NCBI RefSeq assembly: GCF_003815915.1
Contig: NZ_CP033929.1
Span: 620,001 to 684,000 of the forward strand
Direction: 5' to 3'
Origin: Chryseobacterium indoltheticum
GTDB taxonomy: Bacteria; Bacteroidota; Bacteroidia; Flavobacteriales; Weeksellaceae
DNA length: 64,000 nucleotides
Shown here: positions 53,285 to 61,321 of the stretch, piece by piece
Layout of the letters: each line of letters starts with the position of its first letter
Position numbering within the stretch: the stretch's first letter is position 1
Translations under genes and position numbers: made by a program
The notes under the pieces: model-generated
Databases searched by the model: none
What the model was told of the DNA's origin: nothing
What the model saw: only the letters and a program-made list of their open reading frames with translations

Positions 53285-53536
53285 GTTAAAAAATAATTAT
53301 TTATAATTATTCTAAATAATTATTTTTGTTTTATATAAAATTTTATAAAAATATATTACTGACGTAAATTGTTTTGTTTTTAACGGTTTTTGCTAATTTT
53401 TATTAGTAGATTTTAATTAATTATGTGCTTTTGTAGTATATCAAATAAAAAAAAAACATTTATATAAGTTAAAAATTTGCATATGTTAATATTTATTAAC
53501 ATATTTGCTCATTAAAAATATTAAAATTTTGTTAAT
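53285..53536 (+). other. AT-rich upstream region of the SusC operon
   Basis: About 250 bases, extremely AT-rich, with no reading frame. The functional part visible is the promoter with an inverted repeat at 53476-53507; the rest shows T- and A-runs that may bend DNA. Confidence 0.6.
53476..53507 (+). promoter_or_regulatory. susC promoter with operator-like palindrome in the spacer
   Basis: TTTG (53476-53479), 20 bases, then CATATTTG (53500-53507; one mismatch to TAnnTTTG). A perfect inverted repeat with 10-bp arms, ATATGTTAAT and ATTAACATAT (53481-53504, 4-base centre), fills the spacer and touches the -7 box. A dimeric regulator bound there would block RNA polymerase. The ATG is 29 bases further on. 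Confidence 0.6.
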
Positions 53537-56359
53537 ATGAATGTTAAATTACGTGTATTAAGTGCCGGGGCATTGTTTTTTTTAGGACAAGCAGTGTATG
53601 CACAAAACACTGGTCGGGATACTCTTGATCGAGAGACTCAAATAGAGGTTGTAACACTTAGTGGTTATCGACCAACGACAGAAAAGACAACAACGTCAGC
53701 AGTGTCTAAAGTTGATGAAAAAACTATTGAAAACAGGCCAAATTCAAACGTCTTGAATACGGTTCAGGGACAGTTAGCTGGTGTTAATATTGCTACAGGT
53801 TCAGGACAGCCTGGAGCAAAGCCTACAGTGATTATCAGAGGAGTTGGTACGCTGAACGGTAATACTGATCCATTGTATGTTATTGATGGTTTTCCTTCAA
53901 ATAGTGATTCGTTCCGAACACTGAACTCTAATGATATTGCTTCAATGGAAGTACTCAAGGATGCTTCTGCAATTTCTGAATATGGAGCGAGAGGGGCTAA
54001 TGGAGTTATTGTTATAAAAACAAAATCAGGTAGATATAATCAAGGGTTGAAATTCAGATACTCAGCCAACTTCTTGGTGTCATCATTGCAGGATAATAAG
54101 TATAATTATGCAGACTCTCGACAATTACTAACCTTGGAGAAAAGGTATGGTATAGGTAGAGGTTTTGGACTTAGTGATGATGAAATTAATAATTATAGTA
54201 TTAATACAGATTGGAGAAAAGTTTTTTTTCAGACAGCAATTGGCCAAAGTCATGATTTTTCTGTTACTAGTGGTGGGGAAAATATAAACTCATATACTTC
54301 TGTAGGATATTTAGATCAAGAAGGAGTTTTAAGAAGTACTGGTTTAAAGAGATTCTCTTTAAGAAATAATATTAATGGTAAATCTAATAATAATAGATTT
54401 AACTATTCAATAAATTCAGGAATTGCATACTCGAAAAATAATTTGGCAACCAATTTAGGCACAGGTGGTGTTAATCAGAATTATGTATTGGGCGCAATGA
54501 GTGCGGTTCCATACGTATCGCCTAGTGAATATCAGAATTATCAGCAATTATATGATTTATATGATTCAGATGGTACATTGCTGTACACCCCGCTAATGCT
54601 AATGGATAAGCTTCGAAATTTTGAAACAAGTTTAGGGGAAGCAAGAGTTGATTTAGCAACACAGGCATCTTACAAGATTTCAGATGATTTTACGGCGATG
54701 GTAAGAACTTCAGGGCAGTTCCTTAACCAGAGCCAGCTACAGGCTGAATATCCTCATTCATTTAATGCTTTGCTGTTTTTAGGGAATAACCAATTTGGCG
54801 GTTCTGAAACAAATAGTGTATCTAGACAGTTTCTATTTAATAATTTGTATCAACTACGATACAATAAGAAGTTTTTAGAAAAACATACTATAGGAGTAGC
54901 TGCGAATGGAGAGTATAATTTTTCTCAACTAGATTTTAATTCCATCAGAAGAAATGGATTAGATCCAAAAACATATGTGCCTGGTGCAGGTACAGGTTAT
55001 GTGTCTGATACATCTACAGATGATGTATACGTTCCGGTTACCAGCAATTATATGTTAAGATATAATATGATCTCATATTTTGGATCGTTAGACTATGACT
55101 ATGACAAGACCTTTGGGCTTTCAGGAACAATTCGTACGGATGGAACAAGTAGATTTGATACTGGAAGACAATGGGGTACGTTTTGGTCAGTTGGTGCAAG
55201 AGTTAATTTTGAATCTATGTTAGGTAATTCAAATATTAGCCTGCTAAAACTTAGAGGTTCTTATGGTACAGTAGGGAATCAGAGAATTGTTGATGGATCT
55301 GTATTTGATGGAATTAACCCGCCTTTATTTTATGATGTTTATGGAGTCGGTAATAACGTATATGGTCCAAATAGGGGGTACTCTATTCAATTTGGTTATC
55401 CCGAATTAAGATGGGAAACAACAAAAATTGCTGATATAGGAGTTGATTTTGATTTCTTCAAAAGATTATCGGGTTCATTAGAAGTTTATAATAAGAAAAC
55501 TGAAGATCAATTTATTGACGTGCCTGTATCATCTCTTGTTGGAACAAGCTCTATCAGACAAAATTCTACAGCAGATGTTACCAACAAAGGGATTGAGCTG
55601 AATCTGAAATATGATATTATTAAAGGGACTAACTTCCAATTCTCAGTTAGAGGGAATGGAGCCTATAATAACCAAAAGGTTAGTGGTATTCCTGGTTTAG
55701 GTGAGATCAAATCTGGAAATTATAATACTGCTAATGGAGGGAAAATCAGCGAATTTTTCGTATACAGATATGCTGGGGTTAACCAGGGTAATGGAAATCT
55801 TTTATTCTATGATGTGAACGGAGGTCTTACGGAAAGCCCAACAGATAATGATCGTGTACTTACTGGTAAAAACTTTTTACCTGAATATCAGGGAGGTTTT
55901 GGATTTGATATAAGCTACAAAGGATTATATGCAAGTACAACATTTACATATGTTGCTAATATCTATCGTTTTGATTTTGATTACGGAGGATTAATGGATC
56001 CTACAAGTTTAGGATCATTTAATGCTAGTACAGATCTATTAAATGCTTGGACTCCTACAAATACCAATACAACAGTACCTTCTTTAACAGCTGCAAACAT
56101 AGGTTTAGATGGAAATTCAGATAGATTTATTGTAGATGCTTCTTATTTAAGACTAAGGAATGTTCAGTTAGGATACAATTTACCTCAAAGTTTACTGCAG
56201 GGGACATTTATGAATAGCTTAGCTGTATATGTTCAAGGTGAAAACTTAGTTACATTCTCAAAATGGAGAGGCTGGGACCCTGAAAGTAATAGAGCCGGAG
56301 ACCAGTATCAATATCCGACACCCAGAATTTTCACATTAGGGTTAGATGTTAAATTTTAA
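53537..56359 (+). CDS. SusC/RagA-family TonB-dependent outer-membrane transporter
   Basis: The protein is 940 residues. Signal peptide 1-22 (…GQAVYA), then a plug domain (about 35-170) with ENRPNSNVLNTVQGQLAGVNI, GQPGAKPTVIIRG and DPLYVIDGFP, followed by a large beta-barrel ending in aromatic LGLDVKF. The carboxypeptidase-like regulatory domain usual before the plug in Bacteroides SusC is absent; the mature protein begins almost directly at the plug, as in many Chryseobacterium members. With the SusD lipoprotein it should import a large nutrient, often glycan or peptide, across the outer membrane. Confidence 0.94.
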   Translation: MNVKLRVLSAGALFFLGQAVYAQNTGRDTLDRETQIEVVTLSGYRPTTEKTTTSAVSKVDEKTIENRPNSNVLNTVQGQLAGVNIATGSGQPGAKPTVIIRGVGTLNGNTDPLYVIDGFPSNSDSFRTLNSNDIASMEVLKDASAISEYGARGANGVIVIKTKSGRYNQGLKFRYSANFLVSSLQDNKYNYADSRQLLTLEKRYGIGRGFGLSDDEINNYSINTDWRKVFFQTAIGQSHDFSVTSGGENINSYTSVGYLDQEGVLRSTGLKRFSLRNNINGKSNNNRFNYSINSGIAYSKNNLATNLGTGGVNQNYVLGAMSAVPYVSPSEYQNYQQLYDLYDSDGTLLYTPLMLMDKLRNFETSLGEARVDLATQASYKISDDFTAMVRTSGQFLNQSQLQAEYPHSFNALLFLGNNQFGGSETNSVSRQFLFNNLYQLRYNKKFLEKHTIGVAANGEYNFSQLDFNSIRRNGLDPKTYVPGAGTGYVSDTSTDDVYVPVTSNYMLRYNMISYFGSLDYDYDKTFGLSGTIRTDGTSRFDTGRQWGTFWSVGARVNFESMLGNSNISLLKLRGSYGTVGNQRIVDGSVFDGINPPLFYDVYGVGNNVYGPNRGYSIQFGYPELRWETTKIADIGVDFDFFKRLSGSLEVYNKKTEDQFIDVPVSSLVGTSSIRQNSTADVTNKGIELNLKYDIIKGTNFQFSVRGNGAYNNQKVSGIPGLGEIKSGNYNTANGGKISEFFVYRYAGVNQGNGNLLFYDVNGGLTESPTDNDRVLTGKNFLPEYQGGFGFDISYKGLYASTTFTYVANIYRFDFDYGGLMDPTSLGSFNASTDLLNAWTPTNTNTTVPSLTAANIGLDGNSDRFIVDASYLRLRNVQLGYNLPQSLLQGTFMNSLAVYVQGENLVTFSKWRGWDPESNRAGDQYQYPTPRIFTLGLDVKF

Positions 56360-56373
56360 ATTTATTGATAATT

Positions 56374-57960
56374 ATGAAAAAATCTTTTTTAAAAATATTT
56401 TTTGTGACGGGGCTTTTTTTAGTCGCATCATGTAGTGAAGATCTCTTAGAACCATATAATCCCGGGTCATTGACTCAAGATGAAGCATTAACAAATGTGT
56501 CTGATTTAACATTGATGGTTAATGGGGCATATGCTAATATGAATTCTAGATCTGAGTCAGAGTTTGTATCTATATTTACAGATGAAGTAGGAATTGGTTT
56601 TGCAAATGGTGGCCAAGGGTTATCTGCTGAATGGATTTTTCAGATGATTCCTAATTCAAATTTACCAACTGCAATATGGACTCAAAGCTATGCTTCTTTA
56701 GCAAGGGCAAATAGAGTTATATTATATGCGGATAAAGTTACAGTAGGTACAGGAACAGGAGAAACTGAAACTGATAGAAAAAAAGCTTTAGCTCAAGCTT
56801 ATGCTTTGAGAGCGTATAATCATCTTAGAATTTTAGCTTATTTTTCAACTAATCCAAAAGATGATTCGGCTTTAGCAGGTATTCTTTCTACTAGAATATA
56901 TGCGTATGACGAACCTGGACAGCAAAGAACAACAAATGGTGAATTCTATAAATTAATTTTCGAAGATCTTGATAAGTCAATTGATCTTTATAATCAAATA
57001 GGAGCAGGTTTATCTGCGGCAGATAAGTTACAGGCCAATAAGTTTTTCGCAATGGGTCTTAAGGCCAGAGCTTATGCTTACAGAGGGGATTATCCAAATG
57101 CCTTAATTTGGGCTAATAATGTTATCGCACAATCAGGAGCAGTATTAGCTACAAAAGCTCAATACAGAAATACATTCTTTACTGATACTGATGTAACTGA
57201 AGTACTCTTCAAACTAAAAAGAAATGCTATTAGTAATAGCCAAGGTTACAATCTTCACAATGCGTGGTGTAGTGTAAGACCTCGTCTTACAGGTTCTCCA
57301 ATTTATGAAGTAGGAAGATCACTACATAATCGTTTGAACCCTAGCAATCTTGATCCTGCTACTTTATCAACTACTGTTGCGGATGTTAGAGCAAATGTGC
57401 TTATTGCACCATCTTCAATACTTGCTGCGAATTATGTTAACACGCAAGATTATAGAAATGATGATATTATTGTTATCAACAAGCATGGTGGAGTAGCGAC
57501 AGGAGCCACAACACCTGCGGTTACTTCGTCTAATGGTTTTAATAATGATATCAAAATAATGAGACTTTCTGAAATGTATCTTATAAGAGCTGAAGCTCTG
57601 GTAGCTGCAAATAACAGACCTGGAGCCGCAGCTGCTATAAAAGTAATCAGAGATGCACGATACGGATCGGCTCAAATATTACCAACTTATGCAACTGCAA
57701 CAGATGCATGGGCGGCTATTTTGAATGAAAGAAGACTAGAGTTTGCTTTCGAAGGGTATAGATTCTTAGATTTGAAAAGATTAGGTACTTTAGCTAACGT
57801 AGGTATTGATAGAGATGCGGCTGATTATTCATCTGCTTCGGCAAACTTTCCTGCAGCAAACCCTGTTAATCTTCCATTGAATAGTTATAAATGGGCTCTT
57901 CCTATTCCTCAGGCAGAGATAAATGCTAATCCAAACATTACTCAGAATCCTGGGTATTAA
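56374..57960 (+). CDS. SusD/RagB-family surface nutrient-binding lipoprotein
   Basis: About 528 residues from the ATG at 56374; an in-frame TTG 9 bases earlier is less likely. The lipobox ends LFLVASC (Cys20). The mature part begins SEDLLEPYNPGSLTQDEALTN, and TPR-like helices (LAQAYALRAYNHLRILAYF) and the C-terminal part with MRLSEMYLIRAEAL, ILNERRLEFAFEGYRFLDLKRLG are diagnostic of SusD. It follows the SusC gene by 14 bases and forms the lid on it at the cell surface. No glycosidase gene accompanies the pair. Confidence 0.95.
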   Translation: MKKSFLKIFFVTGLFLVASCSEDLLEPYNPGSLTQDEALTNVSDLTLMVNGAYANMNSRSESEFVSIFTDEVGIGFANGGQGLSAEWIFQMIPNSNLPTAIWTQSYASLARANRVILYADKVTVGTGTGETETDRKKALAQAYALRAYNHLRILAYFSTNPKDDSALAGILSTRIYAYDEPGQQRTTNGEFYKLIFEDLDKSIDLYNQIGAGLSAADKLQANKFFAMGLKARAYAYRGDYPNALIWANNVIAQSGAVLATKAQYRNTFFTDTDVTEVLFKLKRNAISNSQGYNLHNAWCSVRPRLTGSPIYEVGRSLHNRLNPSNLDPATLSTTVADVRANVLIAPSSILAANYVNTQDYRNDDIIVINKHGGVATGATTPAVTSSNGFNNDIKIMRLSEMYLIRAEALVAANNRPGAAAAIKVIRDARYGSAQILPTYATATDAWAAILNERRLEFAFEGYRFLDLKRLGTLANVGIDRDAADYSSASANFPAANPVNLPLNSYKWALPIPQAEINANPNITQNPGY

Positions 57961-57977
57961 TTTTAATAGTAATAAAA

Positions 57978-58766
57978 ATGAAAAGTATATTTAATTATTT
58001 TACAGCTTCTATACTTGCGATTACTGCATTAGTGTCTTGTAGTGTAGAAGATAGAGCGACAGAAGATACAAATGTATTCTTTGAAAATGTAAGTTATCCA
58101 AGAACAGTTAGTTCGACAGTTACTTATGTTGATGTTGATGTACCCTATAAATTGACCATCCCGGCAGAAGGAAATCACGAAGTAAATTTTACTTTTGAAC
58201 CAAGTTTGTCTAATACAGTACAGGGTACAGATTTTCAAATTTTAGGAAGTAGCCAGATTACAGGAGGTCAATCAGAAGGTGTTGTGAAATTAAGATTGTT
58301 TTCAGCGCCTGCATCACCACAAGGTAAAATTGCTGCATTTAAAATTAGCTCCCCTACATTACCAAATGTACTAGATAAACAAATTGCAACTGTACAAATT
58401 ACTAAAACATGTCCGATCAGTACATTTTTTGGAAGTTTCAATTATGTAAGTGGATGGTTTGGAACACCTGGAGATACTTATCAAGTTGTGCAGGATCCTA
58501 CAAATCCAAATGGATTGCTCATTAAAAACTTTTTAAATAGTGGGGATTTACCATTAACTTATGATCCAATTTCGTATCAGATTACTGTTCCTACAATGGC
58601 AACAGGATATACAGATCCAACTTACGGACCAGTGACTATAAGACCAGCATTAGATGGTTCTAAATCTCAATTTAATACATGTAATAGAACTATTGATCTA
58701 AGAGTTTCTTATATAGTATCTGCCGGATCTTTTGGTAATTACACTGAAAAATTCCAAGGGAATTAG
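57978..58766 (+). CDS. Surface lipoprotein of the SusC/D operon
   Basis: The 262-residue protein has a lipobox ending TALVSC (Cys21), followed by SVEDRATED, an acidic surface-export-like stretch. The N-terminal half resembles a Calx-beta/DUF4843-like sandwich (VTYVDVDVPYKLTIPAEGNHEVNFTF). The C-terminal half, from TCPISTFFGSFNY, looks like a separate domain with two Cys. It begins 17 bases after SusD, so it is the third gene of the operon. Such extra lipoproteins usually help to bind ligand. An IS element starts 9 bases after the stop. Confidence 0.82.
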   Translation: MKSIFNYFTASILAITALVSCSVEDRATEDTNVFFENVSYPRTVSSTVTYVDVDVPYKLTIPAEGNHEVNFTFEPSLSNTVQGTDFQILGSSQITGGQSEGVVKLRLFSAPASPQGKIAAFKISSPTLPNVLDKQIATVQITKTCPISTFFGSFNYVSGWFGTPGDTYQVVQDPTNPNGLLIKNFLNSGDLPLTYDPISYQITVPTMATGYTDPTYGPVTIRPALDGSKSQFNTCNRTIDLRVSYIVSAGSFGNYTEKFQGN

Positions 58767-58771
58767 ATTTA

Positions 58772-58775
58772 ATTA
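58772..58775. repeat. Target-site duplication (ATTA), left copy
   Basis: ATTA directly left of the element end at 58776 matches ATTA at 59947-59950 directly right of the other end. Confidence 0.65.
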
Positions 58776-58798
58776 TGTCCCGTCCTGAAAATCCGATA
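58776..58798. repeat. Terminal inverted repeat of the IS (orfB end)
   Basis: TGTC..GTCCTGAAA...CGATA at this end matches the reverse complement of the other end at 18 of 23 positions. Confidence 0.8.
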
Positions 58799-58823
58799 CA
58801 GATTATAGGTCAAAAATAATTAA

Positions 58824-59500
58824 TTAAACCAAAGCAAAACCATTTTTGCTTTGGTTTTTTGTTTTGTAGGTTTTCATTTTCAATACGGATTGTTCGTGCA
58901 TTTGGTTTGGAGTTAAATAATGATTGGAAAAATGAGGACGCAATTCGTTCGTTGTAAATTTCAATAGATTCATTCACGATTTTTCTTCTTAATGGAGTTT
59001 CAAAATCCCATTTATCCTTTCTGTAACAGCATTTTCATACGGATCTGAGTTTTTGTCATACTGCATTTTATATGGTTTTTCTCTAAATCTTTTGATATTC
59101 ATTCGAACAGTATTGTAAGCCTCCGTCTGAAATCGAAGATTCGACGTAGACAATGATGAATCAACGATTCCAAATTCACTTTTAATTTCTATAAGCTTTC
59201 TTTAAGGCGATCAAACTGCTTTCCGTATTCAAATTGTCTGCAACGTAAATGATTAACCTGCAAAATATCAGAGAACTTCTCTGCCAATACTCAATGATTT
59301 AAAGGTTCTTTTAACATAAAATACAATTTCTTACCGCCAATCTTTGGCTGCATCATCCGTTTTTCTTCAACCAGGGCTAATACTTGCTGGGCTTTACTGA
59401 TACGCACAGTGCTGCGCTGTAAACTTCGATAATAGACTTGTCTATCCAATCCGGACAATCCACAGGTAAAAATTAAGGTTTCTTTTTCTGTTCTGCGGAA
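58824..59500 (-). pseudogene. IS3-family orfB transposase, frameshifted and internally deleted
   Basis: Fragments recognisable in several frames: FTCGLSGLDRQVYYRS then RISKAQQVLALVEEKR and IGGKKLYFMLKE (HTH part) up to a stop near 59297; then NLNTESSLIALKKAY; then GGLQYCSNEYQKI; then SDPYENAVTERINGIL with the Glu of the DDE triad; then LTPNQMHEQSVLKMKTYK and a stop at 58824. At least three frame changes and internal stops are present, and the segment with the first Asp is missing. Its start overlaps the orfA end in the -1 frame, where AAAAAG could have been the original slip site. Confidence 0.85.
58826..58866. terminator. Hairpin at the end of orfB, terminator-like on both strands
   Basis: AAACCAAAGCAAAA pairs with TTTTGCTTTGGTTT around a 4-base loop and continues in T on the plus strand. 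It lies within the orfB 3' coding end. On the plus strand it would stop read-through from the SusC/D operon into the element. Confidence 0.65.
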
Positions 59501-59907
59501 GCTATTGATTGTGCGGATGCGGAGTTTTTTCGGATGTCAATTTGATATTCGCTTTCCGCCAAATCGATCATCATATCGAAGAAAATTGCCTTTTTATCGG
59601 CAATGTAGGCTTGTCTTTCAAGTAATGCTTTTTGTTTTGCGAGCAATTTTACTTCAGCCTCCAATTCCATAATTCTTTGTTCAGGAGTTTTTTGCATAGA
59701 ATTCGGTGTTTGATTGTCCCAATCAAAGTTACCATATTTTCTAAGCCAAGTCACAATTGTCGATCGGGATTGTATACCATATTTCTTGCAACATTCTGTA
59801 ATCCCTAAATTACCTGATTCAATTTCTTTTACAATCTGAAGTTTTAGACTCAAACTGTAATCTTTCTGCGTGCGCTTAACATAAAGCGTCTCTAATTGTT
59901 CTTTCAT
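59473..59907 (-). CDS. IS3-family transposase OrfA
   Basis: The 144-residue protein has an N-terminal helix-turn-helix (YSLSLKLQIVKEIESGNLGITECCKKYGIQSRSTIVTWLRKYG, about residues 17-57), which binds the element ends, followed by a leucine-zipper-like coiled coil (EQRIMELEAEVKLLAKQKALLERQ). The frame is intact. In IS3 elements the active enzyme is an OrfAB fusion made by -1 frameshift; with orfB broken this product can at most act as a repressor or be inert. Confidence 0.88.
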   Translation of the reverse strand: MKEQLETLYVKRTQKDYSLSLKLQIVKEIESGNLGITECCKKYGIQSRSTIVTWLRKYGNFDWDNQTPNSMQKTPEQRIMELEAEVKLLAKQKALLERQAYIADKKAIFFDMMIDLAESEYQIDIRKNSASAQSIASAEQKKKP

Positions 59908-59923
59908 AACGATTCTTTTTTTT

Positions 59924-59946
59924 TATCGCTATTTCAGGACTAGACA
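59924..59946. repeat. Terminal inverted repeat of the IS (orfA end)
   Basis: The reverse complement begins TGTC..GTCCTGAAA...CGATA, the partner of 58776-58798. Confidence 0.8.
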
Positions 59947-59950
59947 ATTA
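59947..59950. repeat. Target-site duplication (ATTA), right copy
   Basis: ATTA directly outside the orfA-side end of the IS, matching 58772-58775. Confidence 0.65.
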
Positions 59951-59957
59951 AATAAAT

Positions 59958-59990
59958 AAAAAAAAACAACTCATTTTGAGTGTTTTTTTT
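59958..59990 (+). terminator. Probable original terminator of the SusC/D operon
   Basis: A-run, then ACTCA and TGAGT pairing around a TTT loop, then a run of T. A-T pairing of the flanking runs extends the stem past two mismatches. If the IS and one ATTA copy are removed in thought, it lies about 25 bases past the stop of the third gene of the operon. Confidence 0.5.
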
Positions 59991-59998
59991 TATATTTA
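59991..59998 (+). promoter_or_regulatory. Promoter -7-like box (TATATTTA) for the 60014 gene
   Basis: TATATTTA differs from TAnnTTTG at the last base, and ends 15 bases before the ATG. Confidence 0.35.
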
Positions 59999-60013
59999 CT
60001 ATAAAAATAAAAA

Positions 60014-60673
60014 ATGGAAAAAATAATATTTTCATGTTTAGTACTTATTTTTACTAATACATTCGCACAAGGTACTGTAGGAACTCCTACAACAGAAGGT
60101 TTTTTAGAGAAAGTTTTTATTAATGGTTTAGGGACTTCTTATAAATATGAAGAAATTAGTGGAAGTGCATATATAAATAAAAATTTCCAAACATCTATTA
60201 TAGCAAAAGATTATGCTCCCATAGAGGCTAGATATAATACATATGCTGATCAGATTGAATTTCAACAGAATAATAATATATATATATTACCGAAAGAAGA
60301 TAAGTTTTCGAGGATTAAATTTTCTAAGTCTAATGAAATTTTAGTGCTTTTAACAATAAATGAAAAACTCGGTTATTTTTTTGAATTATATAAAGCCGAT
60401 TCCAGATCGTTACTAAAAAAAGTATCTACAAAAGTAAATGTTCCAGAAAAAAGTAAAAATTCTTATGCATCCGATGATACTAGTCCATCTTTTGTAACTA
60501 CAAATACTTATTTTATTGGTATTGGTGAAAATTTTTTTGAAGTTCCAAATAAAAGAAAAAGAATCTACGATCTGTTTCCTGAAAAGAAAAAAGAACTGGA
60601 AAGTAAAGTGAAATTAAATAATATTGATATTAATTCAGATGCTGGTTTAATAAAATTATTAACATTCTTATAA
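60014..60673 (+). CDS. Secreted protein of unknown function
   Basis: The protein is 219 residues. A signal peptide of 19 residues ends TNTFAQ. The mature part is rich in Lys, Asn, Ser and Tyr, with alternating hydrophobic residues that suggest beta strands (IYILPKEDKF, ILVLLTINEKLGYFFELY). The C-terminal quarter is basic and helical (KRKRIYDLFPEKKKELESKVK). There are no Cys residues after the signal peptide and no motif I recognise. It is a single-gene unit with its own terminator. It could be a periplasmic or secreted protein; T9SS sorting domains are not visible. Confidence 0.7.
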   Translation: MEKIIFSCLVLIFTNTFAQGTVGTPTTEGFLEKVFINGLGTSYKYEEISGSAYINKNFQTSIIAKDYAPIEARYNTYADQIEFQQNNNIYILPKEDKFSRIKFSKSNEILVLLTINEKLGYFFELYKADSRSLLKKVSTKVNVPEKSKNSYASDDTSPSFVTTNTYFIGIGENFFEVPNKRKRIYDLFPEKKKELESKVKLNNIDINSDAGLIKLLTFL

Positions 60674-60678
60674 TGATT

Positions 60679-60712
60679 AGAGCTGTAGCAGACATGATAC
60701 AGCTCTTTTTTA
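60679..60712 (+). terminator. Intrinsic terminator after the 60014-60673 gene
   Basis: AGAGCTGTA pairs with TACAGCTCT around a 10-base loop, followed by TTTTTT. Confidence 0.85.
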
Positions 60713-61321
60713 TGTGATATTATAATTTATTCCTTTAATGTTTAGTATGAATAGTTGTAAAAACTACAATTCAAAGAAGTATTCTGTCTAGTAACAATTT
60801 GTTTGAAATGAGTCAATTTAAATTAATTAAGAGGTTATTGATTAATATACTAATCAGAAAATATTGATTGTTCGCTTCCTTATTGGTTGTTCCGTGGTTT
60901 TCATCTTTAGTTCAGACTGTATTTTATCTATAAAAAAATATTGCTTAAATTACCTCTCTTTCAAGATATTTCTGTAGCATCATATCATATTTCTATTAAA
61001 ATAGTATTCTACTTTAATCTACCTAATGCCCTATATCTAAACGGTGGATTTACGAAAGAAGTCTTGTTCCATTTTTGATATCTATGTCAAAAATATTTAT
61101 TAAACTTTTTTATATTATTTTTCAGTAAATAATCTATTTGTAAGTGTTTTTGATGTGGTATTTGTTTTAGTTTTCTCATCTTTTTGAAATTTTTATCATA
61201 AATAAGTCAATAAAAAACTTCGTTTCTAATAATTACGAATTTAATGATTACCAGTTTTTAAAATATTTGAGATACTTTGCTATAGTATTTATTTCCTATT
61301 TTTGCTGTACAAAAAATATTC
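60713..61321. other. Gene-poor AT-rich region, possible decayed sequence
   Basis: About 600 bases with no credible gene. One short open stretch on the plus strand (about 60912-61077) ends FYFNLPNALYLNGGFTKEVLF and a stop; it has no ATG start and could be a remnant of a lost gene or repeat. The promoter of the Porin_10 gene lies at the right edge. Confidence 0.5.
61297..61304 (+). promoter_or_regulatory. Promoter -7 box (TATTTTTG) for the 61322 gene
   Basis: TATTTTTG ends 17 bases before the ATG; a TTTG at 61276-61279 lies 17 bases upstream, slightly closer than usual for a -33 element. Confidence 0.5.

Larger units (their letters stand above)
58776..59946 (-). mobile_element. Decayed IS3-family insertion sequence
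   Basis: The element is 1171 bp with TG...CA ends, imperfect 23-bp terminal inverted repeats and a 4-bp duplication ATTA. It carries an intact orfA and a broken orfB on the minus strand. Usual IS3 members are about 1.2-1.5 kb, so an internal deletion is likely. It lies between the SusC/D operon and what looks like that operon's original terminator (59960-59990). Confidence 0.85.
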
